A stretch of DNA of 46,947 nucleotides from JBCDGZ01 sp038750655. GTDB taxonomy: Bacteria; Bacteroidota; Bacteroidia; Chitinophagales; Saprospiraceae. Each line of letters begins with the position of its first letter. Position 1 is the stretch's first letter. The stretch lies in assembly GCA_038750655.1 (NCBI GenBank), contig JBCDGZ010000052.1, positions 1-46,947 on the forward strand, read 5' to 3'. A program made the translations under genes and the position numbers. Below the pieces are notes generated by a model. That model made no database searches. It was not told the origin of the DNA and saw nothing but the letters and a program-made list of their open reading frames with translations. Positions 24,663-33,308 of the stretch are shown here, piece by piece.

Positions 24663-25571
24663 CTAGTTCAAAGAGCGATACTCCATGGGAGAACACCCAG
24701 TTCTGGATTTAAAAAGGCGGGTAAAATAATGCGGATAATTAAAGCCTAAATCGTAGGCAATTTCACTGATCGAATGCTCTGTACTCAGCAGCAAGGTCTT
24801 CGCTTTTTCGATAACAAAATCATTGATGTGATCTTTGGCCGATCGTCCTGTTTCCTTTTTCAGCAGATCGCTTAGATAGTGAGGAGAAAGGTGAATTTTA
24901 TCCGAAAAATATTTGATCGATGGCAGTCCTTCTATCTCCTGAGTATTGGCAGCAAAATACTGCCGCAATTCTTTTTCAAACTGGGATACCGTACCGATAT
25001 TTTGCTTTTTCCGGGTATTGAACTGGCGTTCGTAATAGCGCAGGCAATAATTCAGCAGTAGCTCAAGATTAGAGACAATAACCCGTTGGCTGTGGCTGTC
25101 GATGCGCTGATTGTATTCCCCCTCAATATTGTGGATACAATCGTTGATAATCTTTTCTTCATCCTCCGAGAGGTGCAGGGCCTCGTAAGTTTCATAGTTG
25201 AAGAAGGAATACTCCTCAATCTGCTGCCCCAGATGAGTACCGTGGATGAGATCGGGATGGAAATACAACATCCAGCCACGAATATCGCCAGGATGTATGA
25301 CATGGGTTAAAGTAGAGGCTTGTCGTGGAGCTGTGAAAACCATCACGCCTTCCGCAAAATCAAAATGGTTACGGCCATACTCAATGCCGCAACTTTTATC
25401 TTTTACAGCGATCATGTATAGATAAGGAATCACTTTGGCTCCCACTTCATTTTCTGAGACGGCTATTTTTTGGGCATCAAAAACCGTAATCAAAGGATGC
25501 TTGGGCTTACCCAGGCCAAGGGTCTGATGCAATTGGTTAATTGATTTGATTTCCAGTATTTTTTCTGCCAT
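24663..25571 (-). CDS. AraC family transcriptional regulator
   Basis: A 302-residue regulator. An N-terminal cupin-like sensing region (to ~190) is followed by a double helix-turn-helix AraC domain (~205-300): FSDKIHLSPHYLSDLLKKETG, then HSISEIAYDLGFNYPHYFTRLFK and the closing GCSPMEYR. Start taken at the ATG at 25571; the longer frame begins with GTG. It reads into the aldehyde dehydrogenase and SDR genes, which it probably controls. A 21-bp-spaced direct repeat 71-99 bases upstream of the start is a likely binding site, suggesting self-regulation. The inducer is unknown. Confidence 0.9.
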   Translation of the reverse strand: MAEKILEIKSINQLHQTLGLGKPKHPLITVFDAQKIAVSENEVGAKVIPYLYMIAVKDKSCGIEYGRNHFDFAEGVMVFTAPRQASTLTHVIHPGDIRGWMLYFHPDLIHGTHLGQQIEEYSFFNYETYEALHLSEDEEKIINDCIHNIEGEYNQRIDSHSQRVIVSNLELLLNYCLRYYERQFNTRKKQNIGTVSQFEKELRQYFAANTQEIEGLPSIKYFSDKIHLSPHYLSDLLKKETGRSAKDHINDFVIEKAKTLLLSTEHSISEIAYDLGFNYPHYFTRLFKSRTGCSPMEYRSLN

Positions 25572-25628
25572 GACTTTTGGTTTATTGATCGAACCCACTA
25601 CATACAGTCAAAATTAAACCTTCCACTT

Positions 25629-25670
25629 GTTTTTTCGATAGCACAAATTCCGTTTTTTGTAACACAAATT
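25629..25670. promoter_or_regulatory. Direct repeat, candidate AraC-type binding site
   Basis: CACAAATT occurs at 25642-25649 and 25663-25670, 21 bp apart, and each is preceded by a GTTTTTT (25629-25635 and 25652-25658). AraC-family proteins classically bind direct half-sites two helical turns apart. It lies between the divergent AraC and M14 peptidase genes, so either could be the target. Confidence 0.45.
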
Positions 25671-25789
25671 GAGGATTTTGGGAAAATATTCTTCTCGTTG
25701 GATCGACTGGGCCCTCCCCTCGATTTCCCCAATCTTTTCGTACTTTTATAGCGCATCACTAAGATCAAATAAAACACCTTCCCGAAAAA

Positions 25790-28426
25790 ATGAAGAATCG
25801 CTTACTGTTTATCCTGCTTTGCGCTTTGCCTTTGCTCTTAAGTGCGCAAAGTCGCCCCGACTCCTACTATCTACCGGACAATGTTTCTTACAATGCTGCC
25901 ATCCCTACGCCCGCCTCTGTACTGGGGTATCAAATTGGCGATTGGCACGTTAGTCATGACCAACTGGTGATGTATATGCGTACACTGGCCGAAAGTTCAG
26001 ATCGGATTAGTTTGGAAGAATATGCACGCTCCTACGAAAACCGGCCGCTTCTCCTGCTCAAAATTACTTCACCGGCCAATCAAGGGCGGCTAGAGCAAAT
26101 CCAGCAGCAACATCAGGCCAACTGCGACCCGGAGCGCGCGGGTGAACTAGATTTGAACACTGTGCCAGCGGTGCTGTACCAGGGCTTTACCATCCACGGC
26201 AATGAGGCCAGCGGGATCAACGCCGCCCTAATGGTGGCCTATTACCTGGCTGCCGCCCAAGGCCCCACCATCGAAGACTTGCTCAACAAGGTGGTCATCC
26301 TCCTCGACCCCTGCCTCAACCCCGACGGAGCCCATCGCTTCTCCACCTGGGTGAACATGCACAAAAGCAAGAACCTGACCGCCGACCCTGCAGATCGAGA
26401 GTACGACGAATCCTGGCCGCGCGGCCGAACCAACCACTACTGGTTTGACCTCAACCGCGACTGGCTGCTGACCCAGCACCCCGAAAGCCAGGGCCGCATC
26501 CGCAGCTTCCACCGCTGGAAACCCAATGTCCTGACCGATCACCACGAAATGGGCCGCAATGCTACCTTCTTCTTCCAACCCGGCGTCCCCTCTCGGACCC
26601 ATCCCTACACCCCCGCCCGCAATCAGGAGCTGACCCACCAGATCGCCGCCTACCACGCCAAGGCACTCGATGAAATCGGCTCACTCTACTATTCCGAAGA
26701 AAACTTCGACGATTTCTACTACGGTAAAGGCTCCACCTACCCCGACGCCAACGGCGGGATAGGCATCTTATTCGAGCAAGCCAGCTCCCGCGGCCACCTG
26801 CAAGAGACCGTCAACGGCGAACTCTCTTTTCCCTTCACCATCCGCAACCAATTCGCAACGGCCCTTTCGTCCATTGAGGCGACCTACGGCCTCCGCAAGG
26901 AGCTGCTGGAATTCCAGCGCGATTTTTACAAGACCGCCAAGGAAGAAGCCAACCGAGCGAATACCAAAGCCTATGTTTTCCACGAAACACAGGACCCGGC
27001 TCGCCTCCGCCATTTTATCCAACTCTTACAGCAACATCAAATTGAGGTCTTTGTCAACAAGGCCGACGCCCGAGCGGAGGGGAAGACCTTCAAAGGCGGG
27101 CAGTCCTATGTTGTGCCGGTGCAACAGCCCCAATATCGACTAATCAAGTCGCTCTTTGAGCCGATGACGGACTTCAAGGACAGTCTCTTTTATGATGTGT
27201 CGACCTGGACGATGCCGATGGCGTTTAACATCGAATATGCGGCGATGAAGGGCAGTGTGAATAAAGGCAAAGCGGTTGTCATTCCATCGACGCTCTTTAG
27301 CAGCAGTTCCAAGGAGATAAAAAGTGATTATGCCTACTGCTTTGAATGGGACGCCTACTATGCGCCCAAGCTGCTCAATGCGATCCTGAAATCGGGACTA
27401 CGGGCCAAGGTGGCCAATGAGCCTTTTAGGGCCAAGACGGTTGCGGCGGGAACGGTTGATTTTAATCGAGGCAGCATTGCAGTTCCGGTACAGAATCAGC
27501 AGCTCGGTGCAGCCGAGATTCAGCGGTTGATTAATGAGGCAGCTAACAGCAGTCATGTGCAGGTCTATGGAATTGAGAGTGGGTTGACGCCCTCGGGGAT
27601 TGATATGGGGAGCCCCAGTTACAGTACGCTCAAAAAGCCGGAGGTGCTGCTGATGGTTGGGGATGGGGTGTCTAGCTATGATGCTGGGGAAGTTTGGCAC
27701 TTGCTGGATCAGCGCTATGATATGTCTTTGGCCAAAGTAGAGTCTGACCGGATGGACAACATTGATTTGAATCGCTACACCTGTATTGTGATGGTAAATG
27801 GCAGTTATGGATTGATTGAAAAAAGGGGGGTGACCGCAATTAAGGATTGGGTGCGCAAAGGAGGGACATTAATTGTCATGAAGCGAGCTTTGAACTGGGC
27901 TAAGGCCAATGGGCTGGCCGGTTTTGAATACAAGACGCCGAAGGAAAATAGGAGCAAAAAATCGCGGGCCTACGGCAGTCGCTCCCGAGATCGGGGCGCA
28001 CAGTTTATTGGCGGTGCCATTTTCGAAGCACAACTTGACCTAACCCACCCGCTGACCTACGGCTATCGTCGCGCTACACTACCGGTCTTCCGGCAAGGGA
28101 CGACGTTTATCAAACCCACCCGCAACAAATACGCTTCGCCTCTAGTCTACAGCGATGATCCTCTGTTGAGTGGCTACGTTTCGAAGCGCAACTTGGAGAC
28201 CATCAAAAACTCGGTCTCCGTGGTCGTTAGCGGCATTGGAAGTGGCAAGGTCATTTGTTTCTCTGATAACCCCAACTTCCGCGCCTTTTGGTACGGAACC
28301 AATAAGTTATTTGCCAATGCCATCTTCTTTGGATCGACCATTAATAATGGCACCAGAGAGCGGGCCAGCTCGACTAAAGAGGAGGAAGAGGAAGAAGCCG
28401 CAGAAGGGCATCATCACCACCATTAA
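25790..28426 (+). CDS. Secreted M14 family zinc carboxypeptidase
   Basis: An 878-residue secreted protein with signal peptide 1-19 (LLFILLCALPLLLSAQ) and an M14 zinc peptidase domain at ~45-370. Zinc ligands are visible as HGNE (about His137 and Glu140) and the second His in TDHHEMG (~251); the catalytic Glu is in LFEQASSRG (~327). The substrate-binding NRDW and N-P-D-G motifs are also present. The C-terminal half includes an amidotransferase-like stretch (KPEVLLMVGDGVSSYDAGEV) often seen in long Bacteroidota M14 proteins. It ends in an acidic run and five histidines. It should trim peptides in the periplasm or outside. It lies 5 bases before the EAD11-like gene: one operon. Confidence 0.9.
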   Translation: MKNRLLFILLCALPLLLSAQSRPDSYYLPDNVSYNAAIPTPASVLGYQIGDWHVSHDQLVMYMRTLAESSDRISLEEYARSYENRPLLLLKITSPANQGRLEQIQQQHQANCDPERAGELDLNTVPAVLYQGFTIHGNEASGINAALMVAYYLAAAQGPTIEDLLNKVVILLDPCLNPDGAHRFSTWVNMHKSKNLTADPADREYDESWPRGRTNHYWFDLNRDWLLTQHPESQGRIRSFHRWKPNVLTDHHEMGRNATFFFQPGVPSRTHPYTPARNQELTHQIAAYHAKALDEIGSLYYSEENFDDFYYGKGSTYPDANGGIGILFEQASSRGHLQETVNGELSFPFTIRNQFATALSSIEATYGLRKELLEFQRDFYKTAKEEANRANTKAYVFHETQDPARLRHFIQLLQQHQIEVFVNKADARAEGKTFKGGQSYVVPVQQPQYRLIKSLFEPMTDFKDSLFYDVSTWTMPMAFNIEYAAMKGSVNKGKAVVIPSTLFSSSSKEIKSDYAYCFEWDAYYAPKLLNAILKSGLRAKVANEPFRAKTVAAGTVDFNRGSIAVPVQNQQLGAAEIQRLINEAANSSHVQVYGIESGLTPSGIDMGSPSYSTLKKPEVLLMVGDGVSSYDAGEVWHLLDQRYDMSLAKVESDRMDNIDLNRYTCIVMVNGSYGLIEKRGVTAIKDWVRKGGTLIVMKRALNWAKANGLAGFEYKTPKENRSKKSRAYGSRSRDRGAQFIGGAIFEAQLDLTHPLTYGYRRATLPVFRQGTTFIKPTRNKYASPLVYSDDPLLSGYVSKRNLETIKNSVSVVVSGIGSGKVICFSDNPNFRAFWYGTNKLFANAIFFGSTINNGTRERASSTKEEEEEEAAEGHHHHH

Positions 28427-28431
28427 TCCAT

Positions 28432-29349
28432 ATGATTGAGGAGAAAAAAAGTCAGCTCAAAAACCTACTCATCGATGATTTGGAAAAGGGCATTGAGGAG
28501 TTGCTGCAACTGCTCGATACGGACAGCCCGATGATGAACCAGGTTATTCTACTAAGCAGTCGCCACGAGCGCCTACAGGCGGATGATCGTATGGGTATCC
28601 TTTCTACAGAAGAACGCTATCTGGGCCTCAACCGCATTCGCATGGCCTACCTCTCTTTAGTGGATGACTTGGAAGAAGAAGATTTTAAAGTTCAACATCC
28701 TAGCGCAACACCCTCGCTAGATATGGACTTCTATCGCCAGAGTTGTCAGGATTTTTTGCAAATTTTTCAGCATCAAATGGATGAACAAGCATCCTATTTT
28801 CAGACCACCTACACACAAACGGGCACACTCCTGGTTGATTTTGGACAACTGTTTATGTCGATTGGACAACTCATCAGTTCCTTAAAAATAGAGCCCGAAA
28901 AAGAAGAAGAATACCATCGGAAGTTGCAGGCCGCCATGAGCAAATCGACACGCCGCTTGCGATTATTTGAGCAGCAACTGGGACCGGCTCTAGTACACAT
29001 CAAAAAGGCTAATCAACAACTAATCGATAGCTACCAACAACTGATCAATTATCTTGATTTTCCCAATGAGTCGACCAAGGCGGGCGGCTGTCAACAGCAA
29101 TTCAAACAGCAACTACAGCGACTCAATAATTTGAAAAATCGCAGTGCTCGGCTACACCAGGAATTAAATTTCATCGCCCAATTGGAAGCGATGGCCTATG
29201 TTTTTAAACTGAATGACGAGTTGAATCTTGCTTTCACAAAAACGCTTGAGCAGCTCAAAATACTGGAAGCAGAAAGTCGAACACTAAATGAAAGTGCGGA
29301 GTCGCTGAGCGCCCAATTGGAAATTTCGATCGAAGAAATGTTGATGTAG
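28432..29349 (+). CDS. EAD11-like domain protein with coiled-coil C-terminus
   Basis: A 305-residue cytoplasmic protein. The first ~85 residues match the pattern of effector-associated domain 11: a helix of the type KNLLIDDLEKGIEELLQLL, then NQVILLSSRHERLQADDRMG, and ERYLGLNRIRMAYLSLVDDL. EADs are small helical adaptors that bring conflict-system sensors and effectors together by like-with-like pairing. The remaining ~215 residues are long, Gln/Leu-rich helices, probably coiled coils; no enzyme motif is seen. It begins 5 bases after the M14 peptidase, so the two are cotranscribed, an unusual partner for an EAD. No STAND ATPase, caspase or trypsin partner is in the window. The domain call is by eye. 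Confidence 0.72.
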   Translation: MIEEKKSQLKNLLIDDLEKGIEELLQLLDTDSPMMNQVILLSSRHERLQADDRMGILSTEERYLGLNRIRMAYLSLVDDLEEEDFKVQHPSATPSLDMDFYRQSCQDFLQIFQHQMDEQASYFQTTYTQTGTLLVDFGQLFMSIGQLISSLKIEPEKEEEYHRKLQAAMSKSTRRLRLFEQQLGPALVHIKKANQQLIDSYQQLINYLDFPNESTKAGGCQQQFKQQLQRLNNLKNRSARLHQELNFIAQLEAMAYVFKLNDELNLAFTKTLEQLKILEAESRTLNESAESLSAQLEISIEEMLM

Positions 29350-29356
29350 AGATTGG

Positions 29357-29393
29357 AAAAAAGATGCCCCAAAGCATCACAATACTTCGGGGC
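29357..29393 (-). terminator. Rho-independent terminator after the GG-peptide gene
   Basis: On the minus strand GCCCCGAAG pairs with CTTTGGGGC (29385-29393 with 29366-29374, one mismatch), followed by ATC and six Ts (29357-29362). It lies just past the peptide stop and would end the sigma/FecR/receptor/peptide cassette; it may also serve the convergent EAD11-like gene. Confidence 0.75.
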
Positions 29394-29405
29394 GCAATTC
29401 TTCAT

Positions 29406-29546
29406 TTACATAGGCCAGACGATGATGTCGTGGGTAACGCTACCACCGCCGCTTCGGCCGCCTTTCAATAGCTTGGTTTGCTGGTCAGAAATTTGCTGAA
29501 TTCCTGCCTGATCACGTAACTGATCTAATCGCAATTTGTTTTTCAT
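29406..29546 (-). CDS. Small double-glycine leader peptide (natural-product-precursor-like)
   Basis: A 46-residue peptide starting MKNKLRLDQLRDQAG. Start taken at the ATG at 29546; the open frame continues upstream but that part looks non-coding. It has the build of Bacteroidota GG-type precursors: a charged, amphipathic leader of ~30 residues, the cleavage-like LLKGG (Gly29-Gly30), and a short core RSGGGSVTHDIIVWPM. Similar peptides are cut after GG by C39 peptidase transporters, sometimes after modification, but no such transporter or enzyme is nearby. It lies 115 bases after the TonB receptor on the same strand and before a terminator, suggesting cotranscription. A signal, bacteriocin-like or regulatory peptide is possible. 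Confidence 0.6.
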   Translation of the reverse strand: MKNKLRLDQLRDQAGIQQISDQQTKLLKGGRSGGGSVTHDIIVWPM

Positions 29547-29661
29547 GGTTATGAAGTTAAGGATTAAAAAATGGACTGCAATCCTTAATTCATTCATAGC
29601 TTGAACTTTAAATGTACACAAAAGTTCGTATAAACACCAATGGAGGCCCTTTTTAATTCGC

Positions 29662-32304
29662 TTACCATTCAATCCGAATGACTGCATTGGGCGTAAATCC
29701 TAGTCCGACCTTATCAAAAGAATCAATCCGAAAAGGCTGATTGCGCCGTCCAGCGATGTAGTAATCCCGGCTGTACACATTGGTTGTATTGTAAATATTG
29801 TAGAAGGATAGGCCCAGCACGCCCTTCCATTTGTCTCCATTTTTGGGGTAAAAATTATAGAGTACCGAAGCGTTTAGAAAATGTTGTAGAGGTAGCCGAG
29901 TATCGTTATAATCATCGTAGATCGCATGCGCCGTTCTTCGTCCCATAGGATCCTGCCGCACATCAATTCTATCCATCACAGAATAAGGTTTCCCAGACTG
30001 CAAGGTCAGCCCTAGAGAGAATTCAAAATCTTTGTATTTCCACAGGTTCACCCAACTCAGCAGATGCCGCTGATCAAACGGGGCAGCGAACTCCGGGTCA
30101 ATAAAGCTTTCGAAAAAATAATTGGCCTCACTGAGCGAATAGCTGATCCAGGTTCTGAAATTATTCCAGCGTTTTTTCACCAGCAAATCAATTCCCTTAA
30201 TTCGAGTCATACCCATCACAAATTTCCCTTGCGGAAGCCCATCGAATCCAGTAGCCCGGGAGGTCAAGCCATCGATGTCTTTGTAGTAAACCTGTAGATC
30301 AACCACCCAGGATTTTTTGTGGTAGACGCCCCCAATCTGATACTGATTTGCCCCTTGAACGGGCACTTGATTGGTACCGGCCAGCACCCAAATGGGAACA
30401 TTAATTCCCGCTTCATTGCCCTTAAATTCGAGCAGTTGGCCGAGAAACTGATGGTACTTTCCCGCACTGGCGTGGAGGCGCAGTTCGGGATTGATCTCGT
30501 ACCACAATCGCAGTCGAGGCTCCCAGTAATTCGTTTGGTTTCTTTGGTAATGACTGAACCGCAGCCCTAAATCAGCCCCCATCTTTTTTTCCTTTGACGT
30601 ACTTAACTCTACATATCCAGTGTGCAAGGAGGAACGTCTGGCTTGCTCTTCGCTGATCGGCGGTAAGTCGCGGATTTGCTCCGTCAACTGATAACTAAAA
30701 TCGTAGTGTGTAAAGTGGTAGCCCGCTTTCAGTGTTACCCCCTTTTTCATTTTGAAGCGATTCGAAAAATGAATTTGCTGCTCTTCCACTTGATTATCTT
30801 TCCCTCCGGAGCGCTCGGAAGTGTTGATTTGAAAATCCTGCATGAGGAATTGATAGTCGAGTATGTAGCGGGTACGCAGGCCCACCAGCTTACTCTCCCA
30901 CTGCTCCGACCAATTGCGCTTCCAAGTCAAACTAGCCCCCCAGTTGTCCAAATTGAGGGTATCTCGCTGCTCCACCTCTACTCGGTTGTCTCGAATGACA
31001 TCTTCAAATTCATTGTTGCCATAAAAGTAAGCAGCACTCAGCTCATCCCGCTCCGAGAGGCGGGCCGCCACTTTGAAATGAGCATCGAAAAAATTAAAAT
31101 CATTGTTGACCGTAATGTGGTCGGGCAGCTGGCTCAAGCTCTGATCGCCAAGAATCAAGCCCTGCTCATTGCGCTCGTCGATATTCTCGAAGGTCGGTGA
31201 TTGCCATAGCTCTCCGAGCGAACGACGTAGAGAGTAAGTAAAGGCGACGTTATTGTTGAGCAAAGAAAGCTTACCGTAAGTATAGGCATTGATAAAATTA
31301 GACCCGGCCCCAAAGTTAGATTCGGGAAGAGAAGTATCCGGTGATTTCATATCGATAACTCCGGAAACTCGAGCGCCGTAGTCGGCTCCAAAGCCCCCAC
31401 GATAAACTTCGACCTTATCGGTGATGTAGGGATTAAAGGCGGAGATCATCCCAAAATAATGTGCCGAGTGGTAGATAGGAATGTCTTCCCAGAGAATTAG
31501 ATTTTGGTCGGGCGTGCCACCTCGGATGTAGATGCCAGAGGCTTCACCGTCCGGCGAGGAGATGCCCGGGAGGAGCTGAATGGTGCTCAGCACATCGGGC
31601 TCGGCCTGCCCAGGCAGCGCCCCGACGCGCCCGGGGCGCAGCAAAGTCGCCGCCCCCTTATCGCCCAAATCGACCCCATCGGTGAGGTAGTCCGTGACGA
31701 CGATAAAGTCTTCGCCAAAGTCGAGGTAGCGGAGCTGGATGAGGGGGCAGTTGCTATCAACGAAGGTTCGGGCCGGCAAGCGTTTTTCCTGGTAGCCAAC
31801 GAAGCTGATGACCAGCATATCATCAGGGGCCAGGGCGCTACGAAGTTGAAAGCGGCCATCCGCCGCACTGTAAACACCGCGCTGAGAGCGCTCGATGTAA
31901 ATACTGGCCGCAGGTAAGGGATCGCGAGTAATGCTGTCGATAATTGTACCGCAGAGCAAGGGAAGAATCCGGGGTTCTTTTTTAGTCTCAGAAAGCTGCT
32001 TCGGCGCTTTCTTTTTCCGGGTGAGAATAATGTAGTTGGAATCGACGATTTCGAATTGCAGATCGGTCTTTTGCAGCAGTTGTTGAAAAAAAGCTCGCAG
32101 CAGATCCCGATCGATGTCCGCCGTAATGCTTACCTCTTTGACATCTTTCTCCTTATACGAAAAAAGTAATTGGTAGCGATTTTCCAAGTCCTTGATAACC
32201 TCTTCCAACGCCCTATCCTCAACCTTCAACTGATAGCGCCCAGTTTGAGCCCATAGAGAAACGGAGCCGCACAGCAGGATAAAAGCCAGGAGGTATTTGG
32301 ACAT
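29662..32304 (-). CDS. TonB-dependent receptor with STN signalling domain (FecA-like)
   Basis: An 880-residue outer-membrane receptor. Signal peptide 1-19 (LLCGSVSLWAQ); STN domain ~22-95 (DRALEEVIKDLENRYQ, TDLQFEIVDSNYIILTR), which in FecA-type receptors touches FecR; a carboxypeptidase-like barrel lead-in ~115-190 (GTIIDSITRDPLPAASIYIE); plug domain ~215-325 (LLPGISSP, GIYIRGGTPDQNLI, VYRGGFGADYGARVSG); then the barrel, ending VIRIEW. It starts 11 bases after FecR, in one operon with FecR and the sigma gene. The ligand cannot be told; the plug and barrel resemble general Bacteroidota receptors more than SusC. It should import its ligand and report it to FecR. Confidence 0.92.
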   Translation of the reverse strand: MSKYLLAFILLCGSVSLWAQTGRYQLKVEDRALEEVIKDLENRYQLLFSYKEKDVKEVSITADIDRDLLRAFFQQLLQKTDLQFEIVDSNYIILTRKKKAPKQLSETKKEPRILPLLCGTIIDSITRDPLPAASIYIERSQRGVYSAADGRFQLRSALAPDDMLVISFVGYQEKRLPARTFVDSNCPLIQLRYLDFGEDFIVVTDYLTDGVDLGDKGAATLLRPGRVGALPGQAEPDVLSTIQLLPGISSPDGEASGIYIRGGTPDQNLILWEDIPIYHSAHYFGMISAFNPYITDKVEVYRGGFGADYGARVSGVIDMKSPDTSLPESNFGAGSNFINAYTYGKLSLLNNNVAFTYSLRRSLGELWQSPTFENIDERNEQGLILGDQSLSQLPDHITVNNDFNFFDAHFKVAARLSERDELSAAYFYGNNEFEDVIRDNRVEVEQRDTLNLDNWGASLTWKRNWSEQWESKLVGLRTRYILDYQFLMQDFQINTSERSGGKDNQVEEQQIHFSNRFKMKKGVTLKAGYHFTHYDFSYQLTEQIRDLPPISEEQARRSSLHTGYVELSTSKEKKMGADLGLRFSHYQRNQTNYWEPRLRLWYEINPELRLHASAGKYHQFLGQLLEFKGNEAGINVPIWVLAGTNQVPVQGANQYQIGGVYHKKSWVVDLQVYYKDIDGLTSRATGFDGLPQGKFVMGMTRIKGIDLLVKKRWNNFRTWISYSLSEANYFFESFIDPEFAAPFDQRHLLSWVNLWKYKDFEFSLGLTLQSGKPYSVMDRIDVRQDPMGRRTAHAIYDDYNDTRLPLQHFLNASVLYNFYPKNGDKWKGVLGLSFYNIYNTTNVYSRDYYIAGRRNQPFRIDSFDKVGLGFTPNAVIRIEW

Positions 32305-32315
32305 AAATTCATGCT

Positions 32316-33242
32316 TTACTTTCGCAGGTAGATCGTACTATCTTTCCTAATTTCGTAGTCGATTTCCATAAATTTGAGACTGGTAGCAAGCGCCGATTCC
32401 AGACTTTTGTGACTGAAATTACACGTTACGATCTCCTGAACATCGACCTGGCCTCGGTCGATGCGCACCTTGAAGTGACGCTCTAATTCTTCCAAAACAC
32501 GGGCTAAGGGGACTTTTTCGAAGCGGGAATTGCCTTCTACCCAGTTGCTTTGCTGTCCTTCGGGCACCGTCCAACGGTCTTGAAGCTGCCCCCTGACCAG
32601 GCGCAGGGCCTTGCCGGGAGTCAGTTCCTCCATTACCCGCGCATCTTTGGAGCGTACCGCCACCCGACCGCTCCGGCAGGTCACCTCCAGGGTCTCTCCC
32701 CGCGACCAGACGTTGAACTGCGTCCCGAGCACTTCCACCGCTCCGTTCTTTGTCCGCACGGTAAAGCGGGAGCCTTTTTCAACCCGGAAGAAGGCTTCCC
32801 CTTGTAGTTGGAGGTGGCGCTTCTCTGGCCAGACTTTAGGCTGGTAGCGGAGTCGGCTTTCCGCGTTGAGCACGAACGTCGAGCGGTCGGGCAGCTGGCC
32901 CTCCTGGCGCTCGCCCTGAGCCACCTGGATCACCACTTCGCTCCCGAGATTGGCAAAAATCATCCATCCGGCAAAGATCAGCAGGGAGGCGGCAACGCCA
33001 TATTTGAGCAAACTGAACAGCCGGACACGAGATTTTAAGGCAGTAGCAGGGGGGGCAGCCGCTTTGGCCTTCAAGACCTGAGCCAGCATCTGCTCCTGGT
33101 TAAAATCGGGTGCTTTAAGATTTTCGGTGTTTTGATAAAGCTCACGGAGCGATTCGTACTCCGGTCGTCGCTTAAATTCGGTCAGCTCTTCTTCGGAAAG
33201 CTCACCATTTATCCATTTATGTAGTAATTCGTCATTAGTCAT
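32316..33242 (-). CDS. FecR-type anti-sigma / sigma-regulating protein
   Basis: A 308-residue FecR protein. The N-terminal ~70 residues are cytoplasmic and should bind the sigma factor (LLHKWINGELSEEELTEF); one membrane segment lies at ~75-97 (YGVAASLLIFAGWMIFANL); then comes the periplasmic FecR domain (VAQGERQEGQLPDRSTFVLN, GEAFFRVEKG, VLGTQFNV) and a C-terminal DUF4974/STN-like domain (VPLARVLEELERHFKV) that should receive the signal from the receptor. It lies between the sigma gene (66 bases upstream) and the receptor (11 bases downstream). Together they make a standard cell-surface signalling set. Confidence 0.93.
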   Translation of the reverse strand: MTNDELLHKWINGELSEEELTEFKRRPEYESLRELYQNTENLKAPDFNQEQMLAQVLKAKAAAPPATALKSRVRLFSLLKYGVAASLLIFAGWMIFANLGSEVVIQVAQGERQEGQLPDRSTFVLNAESRLRYQPKVWPEKRHLQLQGEAFFRVEKGSRFTVRTKNGAVEVLGTQFNVWSRGETLEVTCRSGRVAVRSKDARVMEELTPGKALRLVRGQLQDRWTVPEGQQSNWVEGNSRFEKVPLARVLEELERHFKVRIDRGQVDVQEIVTCNFSHKSLESALATSLKFMEIDYEIRKDSTIYLRK

Positions 33243-33308
33243 AATACAAGGGCTGAGGGAATGGTCATTTTTAGATCAAGACAACTCAAACGACCAAAGA
33301 CCTACCTT

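Noticed and set aside
28409..28426. Engineered His-tag / vector sequence at the end of the M14 gene
   Set aside because: No vector sequence follows; the next native gene starts 5 bases later, so the His run is part of the genome.
29547..29687. N-terminal extension of the GG peptide (frame from 29687)
   Set aside because: The extension overlaps the receptor gene's end and the gap, and lacks leader-peptide character; the ATG at 29546 gives a typical precursor start.
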